Assembly: GCA_035295985.1 (NCBI GenBank)
Contig: DATHBT010000179.1
Location: 1-11,376, forward strand
DNA from: JAIVGV01 sp035295985
GTDB lineage: Bacteria; Acidobacteriota; Blastocatellia; Pyrinomonadales; Pyrinomonadaceae
DNA: 11,376 bases
Direction: 5' to 3'
Translations under genes and position numbers: made by a program
Shown: positions 6,401-11,376 of the stretch, one piece after another
Layout: each line of letters begins with the position of its first letter
Position numbering within the stretch: position 1 is the stretch's first letter
The notes under the pieces: model-generated
Databases searched by the model: none
The model's input: only the letters and a program-made list of their open reading frames with translations
What the model was told of the DNA's origin: nothing

Positions 6401-8372
6401 GCGCGCCGACGGCGGCCCGACCTCGTTTGCCGCCAACATCATCCCGACCGACACCTCGCTCGCCATGCGCGAGTTCAACCTGGCGGTCGCCGACTTCGGC
6501 ATCGTCTACACGGCCGACAACAGGCCGGTGAACCCTCCGGGCAAGAAGGAGGCCGACCTGCCGAAGATCATTGAGCCGACCGACGTCCCGCAGCCGGAAG
6601 CCATCTCGACGGCCGACCCCGGCGCGCAGATGTTCAACTACCGGACGGAGCCGGTACCGCTCCGCATCGGGCGGGACAACGGCGCGGGCAAGTGGGTGCA
6701 GAAGTCTGGCAACGCGGGCGACATGGCCTACGTGTTCGACTCGCAGACGCACGGCGACCCCTCCACCCCGCTCCTGAGAGCCTATGAGAACGACCGCATC
6801 GTCGTCCGCCTCATCCAGGGCGCTCAGGAAGAGCAGCACATGTTCAACATCCACGGCCTGAAGTGGCTGAAGGAGCCGTCGTCGCCCAACTCCGGCTATA
6901 ACAACGCCCAGCAGCTCGGCATCTCCGAACACTTCGAGATGGAGATTCAGGCGCTGCCGACTCTGGCCGGCAAGCAGGTGGACTACCTCTACTCGTCCGT
7001 CTCCGCTGACAACTTCTGGGACGGCGCGTGGGGCATCATGCGCACCTACCAAGGCTTCGACTCCAAGCTCGGCCTCGCCGCCCTGCCGAACAACCCGACG
7101 GGCCAACTCGGCAAGAAGGGATTCTCCGGCGTCTGCCCGGTCGGCGCCGCGCCGCGGGCCTACATCGTCAACGCGTGGGCCGCGCGCGACCTGTTGCCGG
7201 GCGGCAAGCTCGTCTACAACGAGCGGTTCGGCATCGAAGACCCGAGCGCCGTCATCTTCACCGAGCAGGCCGACGTGGCCGCGCTGCGGGCCGGGACGAA
7301 GAAGCCCGAGCCGCTTGTTCTTCGCGCCAACGCCGGCGACTGCATCAACGTCACGCTCTACAACAAGCTGCCGGCGGTCGTGCCCGAGCACGACAGTTGG
7401 AACGGGCTGGGGATGATCGTCCCCGGCTTCAACTTCAACGACTTCAAGACCTCGAACCGGGTGAGCCTCCACCCGCAACTCGTCTCCTTCAACCCGTTCA
7501 CCAGCGACGGCGCGAAGGTCGGCTTCAACCAGGACTCGACGGTCGGCCCGGGCGGCTCGATCACCTACGTGTGGTACGCCGGCGACCGCAAGGTCGCTTC
7601 GACGGGCGCGCTCCTGAAGGCCCCCATCGAGTTCGGCTCCATCGGCCTGCGCGACATGGGCGACGTCATCAAGCGCAGCTCACACGGCGGCGTCGGGACG
7701 CTCATCATCGAGCCGCAGGGCGCGAAGTGGACGTACCCGGTCGCGAACAGCAAGACGACGGCCGACGTTCAGAACTCGGCCGGCTCCTTCCTGTTCCGCG
7801 AGTTCGTCGTCGTCCACCAGGACGACCTGAGCCTGACGCAGAACGGCGTGGCGCTGAAGGACATCGGCGGGGCCGAGGACGCGGAGGACAGCGGCCACAA
7901 CGGCTTCAACTACCGCACCGAGCCGTTCTGGGCGCGCGTGAACAAGCGGCCCGAAACGGACTTGGGCACGATGAACGGGGTCGTCTGGACGAACGTGATG
8001 AGCTCGCTAGAACCGCTGCCCGGCTGCAACGGGCCGTGCGGCGATCCGGCTACGCCCGTCTTCACAGCGCAGGCCGGCATGGACGTGCGCTTCCGCGTCC
8101 TCCACCCGATGGGCAAGACCCGCCAGCACGCCTTCGGCATCATGGGACACAACTGGCAGTACCACCCCTGGACGGCCAACTCGACGGTACTGGGGTTCAA
8201 CCCCTTCACCTTCGACACGGGCGTCTACGGCGGCATCGGCCCGTCGCGCCACTTGAACATCCTGACGAACGCGGGCGGCGCGTTCCGTGTGACAGGAGAT
8301 TACCTCTACAGGTCGCAGGAGAGCTTTAGCTTCGCCGGCGGCATGTGGGGCATCTTCCGCGTCGTCCCGTAA
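3345..8372 (+). CDS. Giant secreted multicopper-oxidase-like protein, three double-cupredoxin modules
   Basis: The 1675-residue product has a signal peptide (MITRHLKLISLAFALVATLCVAASA) and a Pro/Ala/Glu-rich linker to ~residue 138. Three related modules follow, starting near residues 139, 792 and 1264. Each opens with a Cys (139, 792, 1264) and has a RAN.GDC motif about 65 residues later (Cys209, 854, 1333). Multicopper oxidases bind four coppers with four motifs. Here HVFHLH (523-528) and HCHLYPHFAQGM (577-588; Cys578, His583 and Met588 as type 1 ligands) lie in module 1, second half. HIH (884-886) and HDH (983-985) lie in module 2, first half. The equivalent positions elsewhere are lost: LYS replaces HCH near 1215-1217, and His1165/Asn1168/His1170 replaces HxxHxH. 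Six cupredoxin units and this size recall ceruloplasmin and the large Mn(II) oxidases MofA and MnxG, so an extracytoplasmic metal oxidase is my best guess. A copper oxidase for another substrate is equally compatible. Confidence 0.85.
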   Translation: MITRHLKLISLAFALVATLCVAASAATPGGSATAAAGCAAPHAPRLPDIDAADLEASETGVPTDGKATDVGDSAAPLKSEVALPEAETPATAEANPPALPEGKPLDTNIPLTVAPAAGQPSLAPRPLLLTSAAVQTAQCARTITAKVVAFEQVYYYNRLGAFNPAGTLYALRRDVAPINGAAGLIPGNVRLRADKRPRPLVLRANEGDCLEVEFTNLLHQSPPNSDSPATRDASMHVDGLELIDSISNTGQNVGQNFSTHAAPGETRTYKWHARKQGQFLLYSTAAMNGGEGDGGALVLGLFGSVNVQPTGAKWYRSQVKANDLELATVGRNPAIAGATVGTPKINYEAKYPAGHPRANTPILNILDGTEIVHSDLNALVTGFTEDCTNAPPSSTCGKPFREFTVIFHDETKTVQAFPELNAEMMTGVRDGFAINYGSGGMGAIVFANRKRVGPAKDCGECKLEEFFLESLPNGDPAMIVRKDPATGAAVEALYPDDPSNVHHSYLNDPVRFRNLHAGPKETHVFHLHAHQWLLSPRDQNSTYLDSQTVSPGSGYTYEINYGGTGNRNLGPGDSIFHCHLYPHFAQGMWELWRSHDVFEAGTADRNLPDYEIQGGTPNPAVVPLPNMPMPPMPSEQFKGYPFYVAGKPGHRTPQPPLDMAKHTDGTELNGGLPRHIITEAEFVDGIAAVEPHFLEDPIAARVRAEVNNDANMFIFARKLTAAKVEMIPQDGTPAEKTAMNFHGGLFPGAQAATTAYGLDVRAYPSFTASGAQGLFLVRGGTPRQGAPYADPCPNSPGAVRKYKAAYIQFDMPVNKYGWHDPQARIMVLDQDVNATLNGTRKAEPFFFRANSGDCVEFRATNLIPNNLNLDDFQVFTPTDTLGQHIHLVKFDVTSSDGSGNGYNYEDGTFGASEVRERIEANNHYQQTHNPTSPALLEAKAHPDFGAGPNGDWIGAQSTIQRWWADPLLNRSGQDRTIRTVFTHDHFGPSSHQQHGFYGALVVEPKGSTWQALDGSPLGGRADGGPTSFAANIIPTDTSLAMREFNLAVADFGIVYTADNRPVNPPGKKEADLPKIIEPTDVPQPEAISTADPGAQMFNYRTEPVPLRIGRDNGAGKWVQKSGNAGDMAYVFDSQTHGDPSTPLLRAYENDRIVVRLIQGAQEEQHMFNIHGLKWLKEPSSPNSGYNNAQQLGISEHFEMEIQALPTLAGKQVDYLYSSVSADNFWDGAWGIMRTYQGFDSKLGLAALPNNPTGQLGKKGFSGVCPVGAAPRAYIVNAWAARDLLPGGKLVYNERFGIEDPSAVIFTEQADVAALRAGTKKPEPLVLRANAGDCINVTLYNKLPAVVPEHDSWNGLGMIVPGFNFNDFKTSNRVSLHPQLVSFNPFTSDGAKVGFNQDSTVGPGGSITYVWYAGDRKVASTGALLKAPIEFGSIGLRDMGDVIKRSSHGGVGTLIIEPQGAKWTYPVANSKTTADVQNSAGSFLFREFVVVHQDDLSLTQNGVALKDIGGAEDAEDSGHNGFNYRTEPFWARVNKRPETDLGTMNGVVWTNVMSSLEPLPGCNGPCGDPATPVFTAQAGMDVRFRVLHPMGKTRQHAFGIMGHNWQYHPWTANSTVLGFNPFTFDTGVYGGIGPSRHLNILTNAGGAFRVTGDYLYRSQESFSFAGGMWGIFRVVP
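4911..5111 (+). other. Type 1 copper site and half of the trinuclear copper site
   Basis: Residues 523-532 read HVFHLHAHQW and residues 576-589 read FHCHLYPHFAQGMW. By the multicopper oxidase rule, His523, Cys578, His583 and Met588 hold the type 1 copper. His526, His528, His577 and His579 would contribute to the type 2/type 3 cluster. This is the only complete type 1 site in the protein. Confidence 0.85.
5220..5240 (+). other. Methionine-rich segment after the type 1 copper domain
   Basis: Residues 626-632 read NMPMPPM (Met627, Met629, Met632) in the Pro-rich linker just after the type 1 domain. Met-rich loops bind Cu(I) in CueO- and PcoA-type oxidases, so this may be an accessory copper site. 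The motif is short, so that is inference. Confidence 0.35.
5994..6326 (+). other. Second half of the trinuclear copper site
   Basis: Residues 884-886 are HIH (in QHIHLVKFD) and 983-985 are HDH (in THDHFGPSSHQQHGFYG). These match the first two copper motifs of multicopper oxidases (HxH and HxH followed by Q..G.YG). His991 and His994 add to the cluster of histidines. Paired with the HxxHxH and HCH motifs upstream they would complete the three-copper centre. Confidence 0.8.
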
Positions 8373-8430
8373 CCGAAGGGCGGACCGGCCGGCGGGAGCT
8401 TTGGATAGAGCGGCCCGCCGCACGTCCGAA

Positions 8431-8474
8431 ACTGCGCGGGGCGGAGCGGCCATAACCGCTCCGCCCCGCGCAGT
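8431..8474 (+). terminator. Likely terminator of the multicopper-oxidase-like gene
   Basis: A perfect 19-base-pair stem (8431-8449 with 8456-8474) closes a 6-base loop, CCATAA, 59 bases after the stop codon. It is followed only by CGTTTA, a poor T-tract. The very stable stem and its position support termination of the upstream transcript. The inverted repeat could act on either strand. Confidence 0.65.
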
Positions 8475-8479
8475 CGTTT

Positions 8480-8565
8480 AAAGCCGTGGCAGGTAGATCG
8501 TGACGGGTGAAAGGGGAAGAAAAATTCTTTTCTGTAACCTGTCACGATTTACCTGCCATGGCTTT
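8480..8565 (+). repeat. Long near-perfect hairpin (RNA-like or MITE-like)
   Basis: The outer arms 8480-8508 and 8537-8565 pair over 29 bases. The only three deviations (left G8486, G8496, G8505) are opposite T, and would be G-U pairs in a + strand RNA. The inner part continues the stem: 8517-8521 pairs with 8525-8529 around an AAA loop, and 8513-8516 pairs with 8530-8533 mostly as G-U. The structure begins 6 bases after the preceding terminator stem. Candidates are a structured RNA or processing site, or a miniature inverted-repeat element. TA dinucleotides at 8479-8480 and 8566-8567 recall TA-targeting elements, but there is no clean target duplication. Confidence 0.75.
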
Positions 8566-8573
8566 TAGTGGCC

Positions 8574-8599
8574 CCGGCGGCACAATTGTGTGCCCCCGG
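8574..8599 (+). repeat. Third hairpin of the intergenic region
   Basis: CCGGCGGCACA (8574-8584) pairs with TGTGCCCCCGG (8589-8599) around ATTG, with a single C-C mismatch. It contains the 10-base palindrome CACAATTGTG at 8581-8590, which could equally be an operator for a dimeric regulator of the gene downstream. Confidence 0.45.
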
Positions 8600-8763
8600 C
8601 GGGGCTGCCGTGCCTCGCGCGCCTCCTTCAGATTGGTCGCCGCGTCCCATCACTTTTATCGCCCCGTCCGATGCTCCGGCACCCCCCTCTGGCCTAAAGT
8701 TCTGGGCGTCTGATGCGCGTGTTACGCACTAATGCCGCGACCGCCCCGTGCGGCGCGCCTTGT

Positions 8764-8767
8764 GAGG
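8764..8767 (+). promoter_or_regulatory. Ribosome binding site deciding the start at 8776
   Basis: GAGG lies 8 bases before ATG 8776. It supports this start over the in-frame ATG at 8713, which has no purine-rich motif before it and would bury the signal peptide behind 21 residues. Confidence 0.6.
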
Positions 8768-8775
8768 TTAAAGGG

Positions 8776-10764
8776 ATGATCAGAGCCAACAGAATTTTCG
8801 CAGCCGTCGTGGCCGTCGCGCTCGCGGCCGCCTGCCCGGCGGGCGCACGGGCGCAAGTGAGTCCGGCCAGCGCGAAGGCGACTCGGCCGGGAGCCGAAGC
8901 GCGCGAAACCAAAGCCGCGCCCGCCTCTGTCTCCGACCGCTTTGAGAAGGACGGCGTGAGGATCGACTACACGGTCGAGGCCGCCACGCCGGAAGGCGGG
9001 CGCGGCCTCGTCGCGGGCGCGGACGCCGTCGTCCGCCTCCGCATCACGGACGCGAACGCGGGCCAGCCGATCAAGGGGCTGCACCCGGCCGCCTGGGTCA
9101 GCTCGCGCGCAGCCGCGCGCGAGACCGACGAGGTCGAGTGCCGCGACAAGGTGCGCACCTTCCTCGGCGGGCTCTTGAGCGCGCGCCCCGATGTCGATCT
9201 GAACAGCTACTCGATGCTGACGCTCAATCACGACAAGACGATCACCTTCCTCAACCCGCAAATCTCCTTCAGCCGGACGAAGATCGAGGCCATAGTCGTG
9301 CTGCCCGCGCGCGGCGCGGACTGGGCGCTCTCCCACAAGAAAGAGTTCGTCTACGTCTCGATGCCCGACGCCTCGGCGGTCGCCGTCGTGGACGCGGCGA
9401 GGAAGAAACTGCTGACCACGATCCCGATGCCGGCCGGCTCGCGCCCCGTGCGCGTCGCCCTCCAGCCCGACGGCCGCCACGTCTGGATCGGCCTCGACGG
9501 CTCGCCCGCGGTCGCCGTCATCGACGCGGCGACGAACAAACTCGCGCGCACGGTCACGGTCGGCGCGGGCCTCCACACCTTCGCCTTCACCGCAGACGGC
9601 CGCTTCGCCTATGTCACCAACAGCGCCTCCGACACGGTCACGGCCGTCAACGCCGCGACGCTCGAACGCGTCGCCGATATTCGCGTCGGCAAGACGCCCG
9701 CGCCCGCCGCGTACAGCTCGGCGAGCCAGCAGCTCTACGTGGCCTCGATCAATGACGGCACGGTGAGCGTCATCGATCCGCGCAGCCAGCAGGTCGTCAA
9801 GCAGATCGCGCTCTCGCGCGGCGTCGTCGCCCTGCGCTTCGATCCGTCGGGCCGATACGGCTTCGCCGTCAACCAAGTTGAGAGCCGCGTCTCGGTCATC
9901 GACGCGGCGAGCGACCGCGTCGCGGGCAGCTTCGAGGTCGCCAAGGGCCCCGATCAGGTCGTCTTCACGCGCGGCTACGCCTACTTCCGCGCGACCGCGG
10001 TGGAGAAGTTCTCTCTCGTCGATCTGAACGAGATCGCGAAGGGCAAGTTCGGAGCGGTAGACGTGCAGGCGGGGCGGAAGACTCCGGCCGATGCGCCCGA
10101 AGAGCTCGGCCCGTCCGACATGATCGCCGCCACGCCCGAAGGGCGCTCCGTGATGATCGCCAACACGCCCGATCAGATGATCTACTACTACGTCGAGGGC
10201 ATGATGGCCCCGATGGGCACGTTCACCAACTACAAGCGCCGGCCGCTCGCCATCCTCATCGTCGACCGCAGCCTCAACGAGGCGGAGCCGGGCGTTTACT
10301 CGGCGACCTTCAGGCTCACGGGCGCGGGGAGTTACGACGTGCCGGTGCTGCTCGATCAGCCGCGCATGTTGAAGTGCTTCCGCCTCGAAGTCGCGGAGTC
10401 GGCCGACGGCCCGACGGCGCGCGAGCGCGCCGGCCTGGCTGCCGAAGCCACGTTCAAGGGCGCGCGCTTCGCGCCGGCGGAAGCGGTGACGCTCAAATTC
10501 AAGATCACCGACCCGGCGACGGGCGCGGGACTCGTGGGGCTGAAGGACGTGGGCGTGCTCGTCTTCGAGCCGCCCGGTATCTGGCAGCAGCGGCAGTACG
10601 CGCGCGAACTGGGCGACGGCTTCTACGAGGTCTCGCAAATCTTCCCGCGCGCGGGCCTCTACAACGTGATGCTGCGCGTCCCTTCGCGCGGCGTCACCTA
10701 CGCCGACCTGCCCTACACGTCCGTCGTCGTCGCGGAGCACAAGGCCGAATCGTCAACGAAGTAG
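8776..10764 (+). CDS. Secreted YncE/cytochrome-d1-like beta-propeller flanked by FixH-like domains
   Basis: The 662-residue product begins MIRANRIFAAVVAVALAAACPAGARA, a signal peptide. LAAAC is not a good lipobox, so a lipoprotein is less likely. Residues ~50-110 form an Ig-like domain (VVRLRITDANAGQPIKGL). Residues ~190-400 are propeller blades of the YncE/cytochrome-d1-like type, with repeated units such as FVYVSMPDASAVAVVD, AVAVIDAATNKLARTVTVG, FAYVTNSASDTVTAVN and QLYVASINDGTVSVID. A poorly defined region follows (IANTPDQMIYYYVEGMMAPMG, Cys534). Residues ~550-655 form a second FixH/YtkA-like domain (VTLKFKITDPATGAGLVGL) resembling the first. No haem c (CxxCH) motif is seen, and d1 haem binding is not implied by this fold alone. 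Such propellers often bind partners or ligands in the periplasm. Its place between the copper oxidase and a Sco gene suggests a role in metal handling or redox, which is inference. The next gene begins 48 bases downstream. Confidence 0.85.
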   Translation: MIRANRIFAAVVAVALAAACPAGARAQVSPASAKATRPGAEARETKAAPASVSDRFEKDGVRIDYTVEAATPEGGRGLVAGADAVVRLRITDANAGQPIKGLHPAAWVSSRAAARETDEVECRDKVRTFLGGLLSARPDVDLNSYSMLTLNHDKTITFLNPQISFSRTKIEAIVVLPARGADWALSHKKEFVYVSMPDASAVAVVDAARKKLLTTIPMPAGSRPVRVALQPDGRHVWIGLDGSPAVAVIDAATNKLARTVTVGAGLHTFAFTADGRFAYVTNSASDTVTAVNAATLERVADIRVGKTPAPAAYSSASQQLYVASINDGTVSVIDPRSQQVVKQIALSRGVVALRFDPSGRYGFAVNQVESRVSVIDAASDRVAGSFEVAKGPDQVVFTRGYAYFRATAVEKFSLVDLNEIAKGKFGAVDVQAGRKTPADAPEELGPSDMIAATPEGRSVMIANTPDQMIYYYVEGMMAPMGTFTNYKRRPLAILIVDRSLNEAEPGVYSATFRLTGAGSYDVPVLLDQPRMLKCFRLEVAESADGPTARERAGLAAEATFKGARFAPAEAVTLKFKITDPATGAGLVGLKDVGVLVFEPPGIWQQRQYARELGDGFYEVSQIFPRAGLYNVMLRVPSRGVTYADLPYTSVVVAEHKAESSTK

Positions 10765-10799
10765 TCGGCGGCGGTCGCGCGAACAACGCTGCCGCGCCC

Positions 10800-10803
10800 G
10801 GAG
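10800..10803 (+). promoter_or_regulatory. Ribosome binding site of the Sco-type gene
   Basis: GGAG is 9 bases before ATG 10813; a second purine run, AAGGA (10805-10809), is only 3 bases away and is less well placed. No promoter or terminator is visible in the 48 bases after the preceding gene, so the two genes are probably co-transcribed. Confidence 0.5.
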
Positions 10804-10812
10804 TAAGGAACG

Positions 10813-11376
10813 ATGGAAAAAGTATTAGCCGCGAGTCTCGCACTCCTCTTCGCCTTCTCCCCGGCCGAGCGCGTCCTCGCGCAGGTGACACGGGACGACG
10901 GGCAGCAGCAGCCGGCGCGGGCCGAACACCCTGCTGATCAGTACGCCTGCCCGATGCACCCGCGCGTCAAGTCGAAACTCCCCGGCAAGTGCCCGCACTG
11001 CGGCATGAACCTCGCGCGCGGCGGCACGAAAGCTGCCCCGTCAGACCCGACGAAGAACGCGACCGCTGAGAGCGCGCCCCTTCAGGCGATGCGGATACCG
11101 GACGTGCCGGTTTTGGATCAGGACGGCCGGGAACTTAACTTCTACTCAGACCTCGTCCGGGGCAAGACCGTCGCCGTCAACTTCATCTTCACCACCTGCA
11201 CGACCATCTGCCCGCCGCTCGGCGCGACGTTCGCGCGCGTGCAGCGTGATCTCGGCGAGCGCGCGGGCCGCGACGTTCACCTCATCTCCGTCTCGGTCGA
11301 TCCCGCCAACGACACGCCGGAGCGCCTGAAGGCGTGGGGCGCGAAGTTCAAGGCCGCCCCCGGCTGGACGTTCGTC
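10813..11376 (+). CDS. Sco-type copper chaperone with N-terminal heavy-metal-binding domain, 3' end outside window
   Basis: The first 188 residues are present and the frame is open to the window edge. Residues 1-23 are a signal peptide ending VLA-Q. Residues 44-67 (YACPMHPRV then GKCPHCGMNL) match the small heavy-metal-binding domain found in CusB-like and copper-handling proteins, with Cys46, Met48, His49, Cys60, Cys63 and Met65. From ~residue 93 the thioredoxin-like Sco1/SenC/PrrC fold begins: VPVLDQDGRELNFYSDL, then FIFTTCTTICPPL with the copper-binding CxxxC pair Cys129/Cys133, then VSVDP (Asp163). The third ligand, a His, should lie beyond the window. Sco proteins carry copper to, or reduce, the CuA site of cytochrome oxidase, and some serve other copper enzymes. 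Here the nearby multicopper-oxidase-like gene is an obvious possible client, though unproven. Confidence 0.9.
   Translation, partial: MEKVLAASLALLFAFSPAERVLAQVTRDDGQQQPARAEHPADQYACPMHPRVKSKLPGKCPHCGMNLARGGTKAAPSDPTKNATAESAPLQAMRIPDVPVLDQDGRELNFYSDLVRGKTVAVNFIFTTCTTICPPLGATFARVQRDLGERAGRDVHLISVSVDPANDTPERLKAWGAKFKAAPGWTFV

Larger units (their letters stand above)
8373..8775 (+). other. 403-base non-coding region with three hairpins
   Basis: No convincing gene lies here. The region holds a minor 7-base-pair stem (8390-8396 with 8414-8420), a 19-base-pair stem (8431-8474), an 86-base near-continuous hairpin (8480-8565) and an 11-position stem (8574-8599). Bases 8600-8775 must contain the start of the next transcript unless it reads through. 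The only promoter-like pair I see is TTGGTC (8633-8638) and TTTTAT (8654-8659), with a 15-base spacer, which is too weak to call. Confidence 0.6.

Noticed and set aside
4944..7478. Long minus-strand open frames opposite the multicopper-oxidase-like gene (4944-6167 and 6213-7478)
   Set aside because: They are GC-driven shadows of low-complexity composition, opposite a gene with complete copper motifs.
8633..8659. Promoter-like TTGGTC and TTTTAT pair before the propeller gene
   Set aside because: The spacer is only 15 bases and both boxes are weak matches; not enough to annotate.
8507..8713. Small + strand open frame in the intergenic region
   Set aside because: It starts with GTG inside the long hairpin, has no ribosome binding site and crosses two further inverted-repeat arms; its composition is not gene-like.
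8713..8775. ATG start at 8713 for the propeller gene
   Set aside because: There is no ribosome binding motif, and it would place 21 residues ahead of the signal peptide that begins at 8776.
8827..8838. Lipobox-like LAAAC in the propeller signal peptide
   Set aside because: The -3 residue is Ala rather than Leu/Val/Ile, and a good ordinary cleavage site (ARA-Q) follows.
8722..10740. Minus-strand open frame of 672 codons opposite the propeller gene
   Set aside because: Its product is Arg/Asp/Val-rich with no recognisable domains; long antisense frames are expected in GC-rich genes with strong third-position bias, and the + strand has clear blades and a signal peptide.
10374..10937. + strand open frame overlapping the end of the propeller gene and the start of the Sco gene
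   Set aside because: It overlaps two well-supported genes in another frame and its product is Arg/Ala-rich without domains.
1..11376. CRISPR array, tRNA, rRNA, transposase or phage genes
   Set aside because: No regularly spaced short repeats, no RNA gene signatures and no recombinase-type motifs were seen on either strand.

Overview
The DNA is very GC-rich, and all the real genes are on the + strand with a strong preference for G or C in the third codon position. Each of the four long genes begins with a signal peptide, so the window describes an exported (periplasmic, surface or secreted) apparatus. The style recalls soil Acidobacteriota such as Blastocatellia: high GC, long secreted Ig/FN3 proteins, YncE-like propellers and FixH-like domains. 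I recognised no phylogenetic marker, so this placement is tentative.

Layout: (1) bases 1-95 are the 3' end of an upstream gene. (2) 252-3266 encodes a 1004-residue secreted protein: two copies of a ~220-residue domain I do not recognise, then chitobiase-C-terminal-like, Ig-like and FN3 domains. (3) 3345-8372 encodes a 1675-residue multicopper-oxidase-like protein built of three modules of two cupredoxin folds each. Only one complete set of copper ligands is visible, split between the second half of module 1 and the first half of module 2. (4) 8373-8775 is a 403-base non-coding stretch with three consecutive hairpins, one of them an almost uninterrupted 86-base structure. (5) 8776-10764 encodes a secreted YncE/cytochrome-d1-like beta-propeller flanked by two FixH/YtkA-like domains. 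(6) 10813 to the window end is the 5' part of a Sco-type copper chaperone with an N-terminal heavy-metal-binding domain.

Reading of the locus (inference): the giant copper protein is the likely enzyme, and its size and ligand pattern recall the large bacterial MofA/MnxG-type manganese oxidases. The gene before it would supply an extracellular scaffold or adhesin-like partner. The two genes after the hairpin region form a second transcription unit whose Sco protein could deliver copper to the oxidase or to a respiratory oxidase. The substrate is not proven by the sequence.
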